A DNA stretch of 64,000 bases from Bufo bufo (lineage: Eukaryota > Chordata > Amphibia > Anura > Bufonidae), in NCBI RefSeq assembly GCF_905171765.1, contig NC_053390.1:143982968-144046967 (forward strand). Direction: 5' to 3'. The notes under the pieces are model-generated. The model worked only from the letters and a program-made list of their open reading frames with translations. It was not told the DNA's origin and made no database searches. Positions 35,292-46,386 of this stretch are shown here, piece by piece. The position numbers were made by a program, and so were the translations under genes. Position 1 is the stretch's first letter. Each line of letters starts with the position of its first letter.

Positions 35292-35968
35292 GTAGTTCTA
35301 CACATACGGGCGGGTTGTTTGCTGCATATACCCCGACGGCAACAGCTCCGAGCCGTAGTTCAGTTTGCACGGGTAGGCTAATTGCTGCATGTACCGTGGC
35401 AGCAACAGCCTCTCACCTGTGATGATAGACTTCCACATCGGAGATAGTTATTCGGAGATACGTTATCACACATAACTACTCCTCATAATATCCCTCACTG
35501 CCCAGCGATACCACTGTCCCTGGGTAGTGGCAGATGTGCGCTGTATGTGGTGGGGTCCTGATGGAACCTACTTAGGGACCATACCACTTTGCCTTTAGTC
35601 CGTCAGCATAGTTTACCACTGAGTGATATTTCCAATGAATCTCAGTGGACTACTATTGGTTTCTATGCGGCGGATTTATATACACAATTTTTAACATATT
35701 TGTCCGTCTGTCTGCTAACTACAACTCAGTGATCCTCCATTTACCCTGGTCTGGTTGGATCCTGATTAACTACAAATTGGTTGTATTAGCTGGTTAGACG
35801 GATTTGTCACTATGTCTCATGATTAATGTAGGCATTCACCCCCATCCCTGTAGCACAAATAAACTTTTATTATTTTTGCCCTTCTAATGTCCCTTTTCAA
35901 TATTTGCTCTATCTGAATACTAGGGACGTGTACCTTTTATACATAGTTATATCATTTATTTTCGTGCC

Positions 35969-36403
35969 GAATAGTTTTTCAACCCAGAAAAAAAAAAGTG
36001 CTTTTACGGTCACTACAAATAACTTGACCAGCTAAAACAGTACAGATTTACTTGAATAGAAATGTGAGACCTGTTTTTTTTTGCACTGTGTGACAGGTTA
36101 AGGTTTAATCTCAGAATCAGACTTCTATCTGCACGGTAGCGTGTGTCTTAGGTTTTTCTGAATGACACTATCAGTACCTTCAATGTAAGATATCCTTTTT
36201 GGGATAGATTTCAAGTAGGCCTCAAATACCAGAAACTAGTTATTTTGAGAATGGCAAATTTGGGAATAGTTTTTCAACCCAGAAAAAAAAAAGGGCTTTT
36301 ACGGTCGCTACAAATAACTTGACCAGCTAAAACAGTACAGATTTGCTTGAATAGAAATGTGAGACCTGTTTTTTTTTGCTCTGTGAGACAGGTTAAGGTT
36401 TAA
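35969..36403. repeat. 297-bp satellite of the hAT, continuation
   Basis: About 1.5 units (TTTTGAGAAT start at 36243). It ends at the TTAA used by the piggyBac element. Confidence 0.9.
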
Positions 36404-37029
36404 CCACCTCAGCCCCCAGTGCTTAAACACCCTGAAAGACCAGGCCACTTTTTACACTTCTGACCTACACTACTTTCACCGTTTATTGCTCGGTCATGCA
36501 ACTTACCACCCAAATGAATTTTACCTCCTTTTCTTCTCACTAATAGAGCTTTCATTTGGTGGTATTTCATTGCTGCTGACATTTTTACTTTTTTTGTTAT
36601 TAATCGAAATTTAACGATTTTTTTGCAAAAAAATGACATTTTTCACTTTCAGTTGTAAAATTTTGCAAAAAAAACGACATCCATATAGAAATTTTGCTCT
36701 AAATTTATAGTTCTACATGTCTTTGATAAAAAAAAAATGTTTGGGTAAAAAAAAAATGGTTTGGGTAAAAGTTATAGCGTTTACAAACTATGGTACAAAA
36801 ATGTGAATTTCCGCTTTTTGAAGCAGCTCTGACTTTCTGAGCACCTGTCATGTTTCCTGAGGTTCTATAATGCCCAGACAGTACAAACACCCCACAAATG
36901 ACCCCATTTCTGAAAGTACACACACTAAGGTATTCACTGATGGGCATAGTGAGTTCATAGAACTTTTTATTTTTTGTCACAAGTTAGCGGAAAATTATGA
37001 TTTTTTTTTTTTTTTTTTTTTTTCTTACA

Positions 37030-39470
37030 AAGTCTCATATTCCACTAACTTGTGACAAAAAATAAAAAGTTCTATGAACTCACTATGCCCATCAGCGAAT
37101 ACCTTGGGGTCTCTTCTTTCCAAAATGGGGTCACTTGTGGGGAAGTTATACTGCCCTGGCATTCTAGGGGCCCAAATGTGTGGTAAGGAGTTTGAAATCA
37201 AATTCTGTAAAAAATGACCAGTGAAATCCGAAAGGTGCTCTTTGGAATATGGGCCCCTTTGCCCACCTAGGCTGCAAAAAAGTGTCACACATCTGGTATC
37301 TCCGTACTCAGGAGAAGGTGGGGAATGTGTTTTGGGGTGTCATTTTATATATACCCATGCTGGGTGAGAGAAATATCTTGGCAAAAGACAACTTTTCCCA
37401 TTTTTTTATACAAAGTTGTCATTTGACCAAGATATTTATCTCACCCAGCATGGGTATATGTAAAAAGACACCCCAAAACACATTCCTCAACTTCTCCTGA
37501 GTACGGGGATACCAGATGTGTGACACTTTTTTGCAGCCTAGGTGGGCAAAGGGGCCCATATTCCAAAGAGCACCTTTCGGATTTCACTCCTCATTTTTTC
37601 CTGAATTTGATTTCAAACTCCTTACCACACATTTGGGCCCCTAGAATACCAGGGCAGTATAACTACCCCACAAGTGACCCCATTTTGGAAAGAAGACACC
37701 CCAAGGTATTCCGTGAGGGGCATGGCGAGTTCCTAGAATTTTTTATTTTTTGTCACAAGTTAGTGGAAAATGATGATTTTTTTTTTTATTTTTTTTTTTC
37801 ATACAAAGTCTCATATTCCACAAACTTGTGACAAAAAATAAAAACTTCCATGAACTCACTATGCCCATCAGCGAATACCTTGGGGTCTCTTCTTTCCAAA
37901 ATGGGGTCACTTGTGGGGTAGTTATACTGCCCTGGCATTCTAGGGGCCCAAATGTGTGGTAAGTAGGTAAATGACCTGTGAAATCCGAAAGGTGCTCTTT
38001 GGAATGTGGGCCCCTTTGCCCACCTAGGCTGCAAAAAAGTGTCACACATCTGGTATCTCTGTATTCAGGAGAAGTTGAGGAATGTGTTTTGGGGTGTCTT
38101 TTTACATATACCCATGCTGGGTGAGATAAATATCTTGGTCAAATGCCAACTTTGTATAAAAAAATGGGAAAAGTTGTCTTTTGCCAAGATATTTCTCTCA
38201 CCCAGCATGGGTATATGTAAAATGACACCCCAAAACACATTCCCCAACTTCTCCCGATTACGGAGATACCAGATGTGTGACACTTTTTTGCAGCCTAGGT
38301 GGGCAAAGGGGCCCATATTCAAAAGAGCACCTTTCGGATTTCACAGGTCATTTTTTACAGAATTTGATTTCAAACTCCTTACCACACATTTGGGCCCCTA
38401 GAATGCCAGGGCAGTATAACTACCCCACAAGTGACCCCATTTTGGAAAGAAGAGACCCCAAGGTATTCGCTGATGGGCATAGTGAGTTCATGGAACTTTT
38501 TATTTTTTGTCACAAGTTAGTGGAATATGAGACTTTGTATGAAAAAAAAAAAAAAAAAAATCATCATTTTCCACTAACTTGTGACAAAAAATAAAAAATT
38601 CTAGGAACTCGCCATGCCCCTCACGGAATACCTTGGGGTGTCTTCTTTCCAAAATGGGGTCACTTGTGGGGTAGTTATACTGCCCTGGCATTTTCCAGGG
38701 GCCCTAATGTGTGGTAAGTAGGTAAATGACCTGTGAAATCCTAAAGGTGCTCTTTGGAATATGGGCCCCTTTGCCCACCTAGGCTGCAAAAAAGTGTCAC
38801 ACATGTGGTATCGCCGTATTCAGGAGAAGTTGGGGAATGTGTTTTGGGGTGTCATTTTACATATACCCATGCTGGGTGAGAGAAATATCTTGGCAAAAGA
38901 CAACTTTTCCCATTTTTTTATACAAAGTTGGCATTTGACCAAGATATTTCTCTCACCCAGCATGGGTATATGTAAAATGACACCCCAAAACACATTCCCC
39001 AACTTCTCCTGAGTACGGCGATACCAGATGTGTGACACTTTTTTGCAGCCTAGATGCGCAAAGGTGCCCAAATTCCTTTTAGGAGGGCATTTTTAGACAT
39101 TTGGATACCAGACTTCTTCTCACGCTTTGGGGCCCCTAGAATGCCAGAGCAGTATAAATACCCCACATGTGACCCCATTTTGGAAAGAAGACACCCCAAG
39201 GTATTCAATGAGGGGCATGGCGAGTTCATAGAAATTTTTTTTTTTTGGCACAAGTTAGCGGAAATTGATATTTTTAATTTTTTTCTCACAAAGTCTCCCG
39301 TTCCGCTAACTTGGGACAAAAATTTCAATCTTTCATGGACTCAATATGCCCCTCACGGAATACCTGGGGGTGTCTTCTTTCCGAAATGGGGTCACATGTG
39401 GGGTATTTATACTGCCCTGGCATTCTAGGGGCCCTAAAGCGTGAGAAGAAGTCTGGAATATAAATGTCTA
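37030..39470. repeat. Three tandem palindromic modules
   Basis: Inverted half-units of about 375 bp alternate. The dyad centres lie near 37404, 38157 and 38912, a period of about 755 bp. The sequence equals the single module at 9360-10120. The many 60-130-codon frames here translate the same repeat and are not genes. Confidence 0.85.
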
Positions 39471-39599
39471 AAAAATTTTACGCATTTGGATTCCGTGAGG
39501 GGTATGGTGAGTTCATGTGAGATTTTATTTTTTGACACAAGTTAGTGGAATATGAGACTTTGTAAGAAAAAAAAAATAAATTCTGCTAACTTGGGCCAA

Positions 39600-40490
39600 A
39601 AAAATATCTGAATGGAGCCTTACAGAGGGGTGATCAATGACAGGGGGGTGATCAATGACAGGGGGGTGATCAATGACAGGGGGGGTGATCAATGACAGGG
39701 GGGTTGATCAATGACAGGGGGGTGATCAGGGAGTCTATATGGGGTGATCACCACAGTCATTGATCACGCCCCTGTAAGGCTTCATTCAGACGTCCGGATG
39801 CGTTTTGCGGATCCGATCCATCTATCAGTGCATCCGTAAAAATCATGCGGACATCTGAATGGAGCTTTACAGGGGGGTGATCAATGACAGGGGGGTGATC
39901 AGGGAGTCTATATGGGGTGATCACCACAGTCATTGATCACGCCCCTGTAAGGCTTCATTCAGACGTCCGGATGCGTTTTGCGGATCGGATCCATCTATCA
40001 GTGCATCCGTAAAAATCATGCGGACATCTGAATGGAGCTTTACAGGGGGGTGATCAGGGAGTCTATATGGGGTGATCACCACAGTCATTGATCACGCCCC
40101 TGTAAGGCTTCATTCAGACGTCCGGATGCGTTTTGCGGATCGGATCCATCTATCAGTGCATCCGTAAAAATCATGCGGACATCTGAATGGAGCTTTACAG
40201 GGGGTTGATCAATGACAGGGGTGTAATCAATGACAGGGGGGGTGATCAGGGAGTCTATATGGGGTGATAACCACAGTCATTGATCACGCCCCTGTAAGGC
40301 TTCATTCAGACGTCCGGATGCGTTTTGCGGATCCGATCCATCTATCAGTGGATCCGTAAAAATCATGCGGACATCTGAATGGAGCTTTACAGGGGGGTAA
40401 TCAATGACAGGGGGGTGATCAATGACAGGGGGGTGATCAGGGAGTCTATATGGGGTGATCAGGGGTGATCAGGGGCTAATAAGGGGTTAA
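39600..40490. repeat. GGGGGTGATCAATGACA array and 155-190-bp repeats
   Basis: Short runs of GGGGTGATCAATGACA are mixed with four copies of a longer unit (TTCATTCAGACGTCCGGATG … GCGGACATCTGAATGGAG), spaced 173, 155 and 192 bp. Each longer unit is itself an imperfect inverted repeat. Confidence 0.85.
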
Positions 40491-40870
40491 TAAGTGACGG
40501 GGGGGGGGTGTAGTGTAGTGTAGTGGTGCTTGGTGGGACTTTACTGAGCTACCTGTGTCCTCTGGTGGTCGATCCAAACAAAGGGGACCACCAGAGGACC
40601 AGGTAGCAGGTATATTAGACGCTGTTATCAAAACAGCGTCTAATATACCTGTTAGGGGTTAAAAAAAACACATCTCCAGCCTGCCAGCGAACGATCGCCG
40701 CTGGCAGGCTGGAGATCAACTCTCTTACCTTCCGTTCCTGTGAGCGCGCGCGCCTGTGTGCGCGCGTTCACAGGAAATCTCGCCCATCGCGAGATGACGC
40801 ATATATGCGTGACTCTGCGCAGGGCTGCCACCTCCGGAACGCGATCCTGCGTTAGGCGGTCCGGAGGTGG

Positions 40871-41757
40871 TTAATCTCAGAATCAGACTTCTATCTGCAC
40901 GGTAGCGTGTGTCTTAGGTTTTTCTGAATGACACTATCAGTACCTTCAATGTAAGATATCCTTTTTGGGATAGATTTCAAGTAGGCCTCAAATACCAGAA
41001 ACTAGTTATTTTGAGAATGGCAAATTTGGGAATAGTTTTTCAACCCAGAAAAAAAAAGGGCTTTTACGGTCGCTACAAATAACTTGACCAGCTAAAACAG
41101 TACGGATTTGCTTGAATAGAAATGTGAGACCTGTTTTTTTTTTGCACTGTGTGACAGGTTAAGGTTTAATCACAGAATCAGACTTCTATCTGCACGGTAG
41201 CGTGTGTCTTAGGTTTTTCTGAATGACACTATCAGTACCTTCAATGTAAGATATCCTTTTTGGGATAGATTTCAAGTAGGCCTCAAATACCAGAAACTAG
41301 TTATTTTGAGAATGGCAAATTTGGGAATAGTTTTTCAACCCAGAAAAAAAAAAGTGCTTTTACGGTTACTACAAATAACTTGACCAGCTAAAACAGTACA
41401 GATTTGCTTGAATAGAAATGTGAGACCTGTTTTTTTTTGCACTGTGTGACAGGTTAAGGTTTAATCTCGGAATCAGACTTCTATCTGCACGGTAGCGTGT
41501 GTCTTAGGTTTTTCTGAATGACACTATCAGTACCTTCAATGTAAGATATCCTTTTTGGGATAGATTTCAAGTAGGCCTCAAATACCAGAAACTAGTTATT
41601 TTGAGAATGGCAAATTTGGGAATAGTTTTTCAAACCAGAAAAAAAAATTTGCTTTTACGGTCGCTACAAATAACTTGACCAGCTAAAACAGTACAGAATT
41701 GCTTGAATAGAAATGTGAGACCTGTTTTTTTTTGCACTGTGTGACAGGTTAAGGTTT
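40871..41757. repeat. 297-bp satellite of the hAT, continuation
   Basis: Units start at 41009, 41304 and 41599. It ends at the L1 target site GTTAAGGTTT (41748-41757). Confidence 0.9.
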
Positions 41758-42078
41758 TTTTTTTATCAATTGTCTTTTTATTGACGATTTTTTCAAGAAT
41801 AAACATGTACATACACAAAAGAAAACATGACTTTGGTGTACATTATTTCTCATATAAAGATACAATTGAAGTCATTTGAACAGTAGAGAGAATTAGCATA
41901 CATCTTATTTTCGTGTATGCATATCTCCACATTGAGTAGTTTTAAAGAAGTACATACATGGTGTTTAACCATGCAAAGCTATATAAAGTTTACTATATGA
42001 AGGATTCAGACACACATAGGGGAATGACAAGACTCGACACACTAGGGTTAGGATGGGTAAGGTAAGGTATGGATTAGA

Positions 42079-45000
42079 TCAACATGAGACGTCAAACACC
42101 AAGTCCCACTGCTTCCAAACCCGGTCAAACTTGTCAACCGAAGCAAGCACTGTAGCCGACATATGTTCGAGACGTCTCACTTCCAGTATACTATTTATGA
42201 GTTCAACCCGTGACGGGCAATCTACTCTTTTCCAGAATCTTGCCAACAGACGTCTAGCCGCAGTCAGGACATATAACATTAGCTTTAATAAATGTTTCTT
42301 CAAAGGTATGTGTGGAACATTTAATAAGTATATGTAAGGGTCTAATGGAAATCTTATTTCAAACAAGCTGTGTAGAATTTCCTGTACCATACTCCAGAAT
42401 GGATTTAAAATCTGGCATTCCCAAAAAATATGGATATGTGATCCCACCTCCGCGTTACATCTCCAGCAACGGTCCGAAATATCAGGGTTAAACTTATGCA
42501 ATAACTGGGGGGTGTGGTACCAAAACATCATTATTTTGTAAGTATTTTCTCTATGTATAGCACACGTTGATGTCATCGCAGCTCTTTGCCAAATTATCCT
42601 CCATTCCTCTACTGAAATAGGACGGTGCAAGAGCAATTCCCACTTAGACATATATAGATGACGCACAGACGCTGGAGGGGCCGGGGAGGAGAGGAGCACA
42701 TATATTTCAGATATAAGACCCCTAGTAGACTCCGAAAGTTTACATGTCTTCTCAAAAGACGTGGGGATAGATACCTGTTTTGAATGAAACAGTGTAGTGA
42801 ACAAATGTTGTATCTGCATGTATTGATATTCAGTGACTTCCGTAAGTGACCTAGAACTTCTAAGCTCATCTAGTGAAAGTAATTGTAACGTTCTATAGTC
42901 GATCATATCCGCAAACCTAAATATCTTCTTTGAAAACCAAGGTTTAAAAAAAGAGATTTGAGATCCCGCATCAAAAAGCGGTGTAAACAGAAAAGATGTC
43001 ATGGAGGACTTCTCAGAGACCAAGGAGAAGCGGTGTTTACAATGCTGCCATATTTTGTATGTATGCAACATTGGTCCTAATAGCTCTGGTAATTGAGTGT
43101 GTGATATTGGGGACCATAACAAAGAGTTAGGATGTAACGGAGCAATCCACAATTTTTCAATTTCCATCCACCTGGAATAGGCATAAAGTTTAGACCATGC
43201 TGGTATCCGTCTAAGGTGTGTGGCCCAGTAATATTTGGTAATGTCTGGAACTGCTAACCCCCCTTGAGATTTCAGGGCCACAAGGGTACTACTTGCTATC
43301 CTATGTCTCTTCCCATTCCATATGAATTTAAATATACCAGCCTGTAATGCTCGTAATTCCGTCCTTGGTACATGTACCGGGAGGGTCTCAAATAAATAGA
43401 GTAATTTTGGCAGAATGGACATTTTAACTGCCGCTATGCGGCCAAACATGGATATGGGGGGAGACATCCATTTAGCCATCAAACGTTTAAGCTCTCGAAA
43501 AAGGGCAGGGAAATTATGGGAATATGTAGAAGAATATGTTGCTGCTAGATTCACTCCTAGATAACGCAGGGTAGCATCTTGCCAATGAAAGCGGTAGTTA
43601 GATCGTAACGGAGCTAATACATCTACTGGTAAGTTTAGGGGAAGGGCTTCTGTTTTCGAGGAATTGATCTTATATCCGGAGAGTCGACTATACAGTGTCA
43701 ACATGTTAAATAAGTTGGGCAGAGTAATATGCGGGTCTGATAAGGTAAGCAAAACATCGTCCGCAAATAATGATATCTTATATTCTACTTGGTTAACCAT
43801 GATTCCATGAATATCTGGGTGGGACCTAATTGCTGCGGCTAAGGGTTCAATGCAAAGCACAAACAGGAGAGGAGAGAGCGGGCATCCCTGCCTGGTGCCG
43901 TTTTTTATCGGGAAAGGAGCTGAATTTGCATATGGTAATTTAATTGTCGCTGTAGGATGACTATATAACGAGTTGAGGGCTGAGATAAAGGGACCAGAGA
44001 ATCCAAAGGCCCGCAAGGTGGAAAACATAAACGGCCAGCTTAAGCGATCAAACGCTTTTTCAGCGTCTAAACTCAATAATAGTGCCTGTTGATGTTTCCT
44101 ATTGACAATATCTATCAGATTAATAAGTCTTCTCGTGTTATCCCCACCCTGTCGGCCCCTCACAAAGCCAACTTGATCCGAGTGTATCAGTCGCGGGAGC
44201 CAATATGCCAACCTATCTGCCAATATCTTGGTGAATATTTTTAAATCCGAGTTTAGAAGAGCAATAGGGCGGTAATTTGCGCAATCTAGAGGGTCTCTTC
44301 CCGGTTTTGGAATGAGCGTTATATGGGAATGCAGCATGGTCTCTGGTATAGCTGAGCCTTGTAGAAATGAGTTAAAAAGTGTATATAGATGGGGTGTAAG
44401 GAGAGATGAGAAAGTCTTATAATAAGAATAGGGCAACCCATCTGGTCCAGGCGACTTGCCATTAGGTAATTTGGAAATCACACCCTGAATCTCTTCAGCT
44501 GTGATCTGAGCATTAAGTGCAGACCCTGCCTCTGGTGATAATTTGGGTATATTACTTTGAGCCAAAAAAGAGTCAAATAGTGCTTGGCGGTCGACTGGGT
44601 CAGAGGGTGCCTGTGGTGTAAGAGAATATAAGGAAGCATAGTATTGCTGAAATTGATCAAGTATCGCTTTGGGGTCATATACCATGTCTCCACTGTTCAT
44701 TCTCAGAGACATTGGAGCATTAGTCGTGTTTGACTCTCGCAGCTGGCGAGCTAAAATAGTATGTGATTTATTCCCCCACATATAAAACCGTTGGCGTAAA
44801 TATAATAAGAGTTTGCCTGTTTTTTCAAAAGCCATTTCACGCAAACGAGCACGGAGAAGTACTATACGCCGTAATAAGTGACAAGAGCGATGAGTCCCCA
44901 AACGGGTTTCTAACTGTTTTAATTGGGCAAGGGTGTTATTATATCGGAGATTATAGTCTCTTTTCAATCTAGTGCTTACACTAATACATTTGCCTCTGAA

Positions 45001-45927
45001 AACGGCTTTATGCGCCTCCCACAATATAGCTACAGACGGGGCCGTGGATTGATTAAATGCAAAATATTCCTCCAAGGAACTTCCCAGTTCCTGTCTAGTC
45101 GGTAATTTAGTTAATAAAGATTCATTAAGTCGCCAGTGGCATATCCTAGTACGAGCATTCTTTGGGTTAAACGTGACCGAGATTGGCGCGTGGTCTGACC
45201 ACGTGATATTTCCCAATTCCGCATCTGTTAGCATCTTAAGGGCAGGTGCATTCCCAAAGAAATAATCTATGCGAGTATGAGTTCTGTGAGGGTGAGAATA
45301 AAACGAATACGTCCTAGCCGAAGGATTATTGACCCTCCACAAATCATATAGGGCATATTGTCTAATGAGTTTTCTAAAGAGACAAGATAATTTTCGCTGG
45401 GCTCTAGATGGTGTCGCCTCTCCGAGTGTCAGTCTATCCCAATGCTCTGAGAAAGCGACATTAAAATCTCCGCCTATAACAAGCGCTGCCGGTAGATATT
45501 TTTCCAATTCTCGAAAGACCTTCTTCAGGAATGGAATCTGGTTTGAATTTGGGGCATAAATATTGCATAAAATAAATGGAGCACCATGGAGAGAGGCCTG
45601 AAGTATTACATATCTACCATGATCATCAATCTGTGCAGATTCCACTTGTACAGGACATGTAGTAGATAAAAGGATAGCAACTCCAGCAGTTTTTGTATCA
45701 GCACTAGCTGAATATATTCGTGGGTAGGATCTAGCCGCAAACTTAAAGGAGCCCTCTCTATCAAAATGTGTCTCCTGCAGGAAAACAACGTCTGCTCTGT
45801 GAGATTTACACTCAGTGAGAGCTAGGCGTCGTTTTGCATTAGAGTTGAGTCCCTTAACGTTCAAGGAAATGCACTTAATCATGAGTGTATGTGGTGTAAC
45901 AGTACTTGCCAATGACCAGAGTGGCAT
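42079..45927 (-). CDS. LINE ORF2: APE endonuclease and reverse transcriptase, 1,282 aa
   Basis: Replicates the LINE by target-primed reverse transcription. The N-terminal AP-endonuclease domain (about 1-245) shows MIKCISLNVKGLN, LQETH, GGDFNV and WSDHAPI, all key residue motifs. The RT domain (about 480-800) has LPNGKSPGPDGLPYSYYK, IPKPGRDPLDCANYRPIALL, DAEKAFDRLSW (motif A), GTRQGCPLSPLLF (motif B) and FADDVLLTL (motif C). The C-terminal finger CWRCNAEVGSHIHIFWEC is typical of L1/Tx1 ORF2. The length matches the clade. A second ATG at 45882 begins directly before the endonuclease motif and may be the used start. Confidence 0.95.
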   Translation of the reverse strand: MPLWSLASTVTPHTLMIKCISLNVKGLNSNAKRRLALTECKSHRADVVFLQETHFDREGSFKFAARSYPRIYSASADTKTAGVAILLSTTCPVQVESAQIDDHGRYVILQASLHGAPFILCNIYAPNSNQIPFLKKVFRELEKYLPAALVIGGDFNVAFSEHWDRLTLGEATPSRAQRKLSCLFRKLIRQYALYDLWRVNNPSARTYSFYSHPHRTHTRIDYFFGNAPALKMLTDAELGNITWSDHAPISVTFNPKNARTRICHWRLNESLLTKLPTRQELGSSLEEYFAFNQSTAPSVAILWEAHKAVFRGKCISVSTRLKRDYNLRYNNTLAQLKQLETRLGTHRSCHLLRRIVLLRARLREMAFEKTGKLLLYLRQRFYMWGNKSHTILARQLRESNTTNAPMSLRMNSGDMVYDPKAILDQFQQYYASLYSLTPQAPSDPVDRQALFDSFLAQSNIPKLSPEAGSALNAQITAEEIQGVISKLPNGKSPGPDGLPYSYYKTFSSLLTPHLYTLFNSFLQGSAIPETMLHSHITLIPKPGRDPLDCANYRPIALLNSDLKIFTKILADRLAYWLPRLIHSDQVGFVRGRQGGDNTRRLINLIDIVNRKHQQALLLSLDAEKAFDRLSWPFMFSTLRAFGFSGPFISALNSLYSHPTATIKLPYANSAPFPIKNGTRQGCPLSPLLFVLCIEPLAAAIRSHPDIHGIMVNQVEYKISLFADDVLLTLSDPHITLPNLFNMLTLYSRLSGYKINSSKTEALPLNLPVDVLAPLRSNYRFHWQDATLRYLGVNLAATYSSTYSHNFPALFRELKRLMAKWMSPPISMFGRIAAVKMSILPKLLYLFETLPVHVPRTELRALQAGIFKFIWNGKRHRIASSTLVALKSQGGLAVPDITKYYWATHLRRIPAWSKLYAYSRWMEIEKLWIAPLHPNSLLWSPISHTQLPELLGPMLHTYKIWQHCKHRFSLVSEKSSMTSFLFTPLFDAGSQISFFKPWFSKKIFRFADMIDYRTLQLLSLDELRSSRSLTEVTEYQYMQIQHLFTTLFHSKQVSIPTSFEKTCKLSESTRGLISEIYVLLSSPAPPASVRHLYMSKWELLLHRPISVEEWRIIWQRAAMTSTCAIHRENTYKIMMFWYHTPQLLHKFNPDISDRCWRCNAEVGSHIHIFWECQILNPFWSMVQEILHSLFEIRFPLDPYIYLLNVPHIPLKKHLLKLMLYVLTAARRLLARFWKRVDCPSRVELINSILEVRRLEHMSATVLASVDKFDRVWKQWDLVFDVSC

Positions 45928-46386
45928 CCCCTAACGAACATCCATCTCCATATACTGAAATCCGTCCCAATATACCAGCAATAAGGAACCTGAAAGGAAG
46001 AAACATTGGGGAAAAGGGGGAGACAAAAGACAACATATACAACAAAGAACATGGTATACAATTCTGAACAATGGGTGTGATCACCCAGTCAAGACTCAAT
46101 ATAATGTGAGCAAAAACGAACAGTAAAGCCCACGTCTGTCCCACCTCAAAATCTAGAGTGAGGGATAGAGAGAGGGCAACAAATAGAGTCCTGTTGGTAG
46201 GGACCTGACTGAACGCCATAGCAGGCAAGGCCAGGATGGCAACTCAGAGAATATCTGAGATAAGAAAGATCAAATAAAAGAGAAAAACAATGCAATGAAA
46301 ACAATTGCACCAATTGTAAGAGCTGCTGCTCAAAAAATTAGTTAACTGAAGGCCTCAGAGGGATTCAATCCCTTAAATATAAGCTT

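Larger units (their letters stand above)
33957..35968. mobile_element. 2-kb near-perfect palindrome with hammerhead motifs
   Basis: Arms 33957-34932 and 34937-35912, 976 bp each, are mirror copies around a 4-bp spacer, followed by a 56-bp tail. GAATAGTTTTTCAA precedes (33943-33956) and follows (35969-35982) the insertion, a 14-bp target duplication of hAT satellite. Each arm has one hammerhead motif. I infer a non-autonomous inverted dimer of a PLE terminal repeat; no protein is encoded. The short frames near the centre are mirror images of one another. Confidence 0.85.
36404..40870. mobile_element. Non-autonomous piggyBac-type element
   Basis: TTAA at 36400-36403 and 40871-40874. The ends begin CCACCTC on both strands, and the right end extends the match to the terminus at 4740. 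No transposase. The interior has three palindromic modules (37030-39470), then a GATCA-rich array and a hairpin near 40555-40650. The related autonomous source is the family of the element at 4740. Confidence 0.85.

Noticed and set aside
37025..39428. Many 60-130-codon ORFs with shared peptides (HLGCKKVSH, GVILHIPMLGE)
   Set aside because: Both strands of the piggyBac palindromic modules translate to the same peptides; repeat artefacts.
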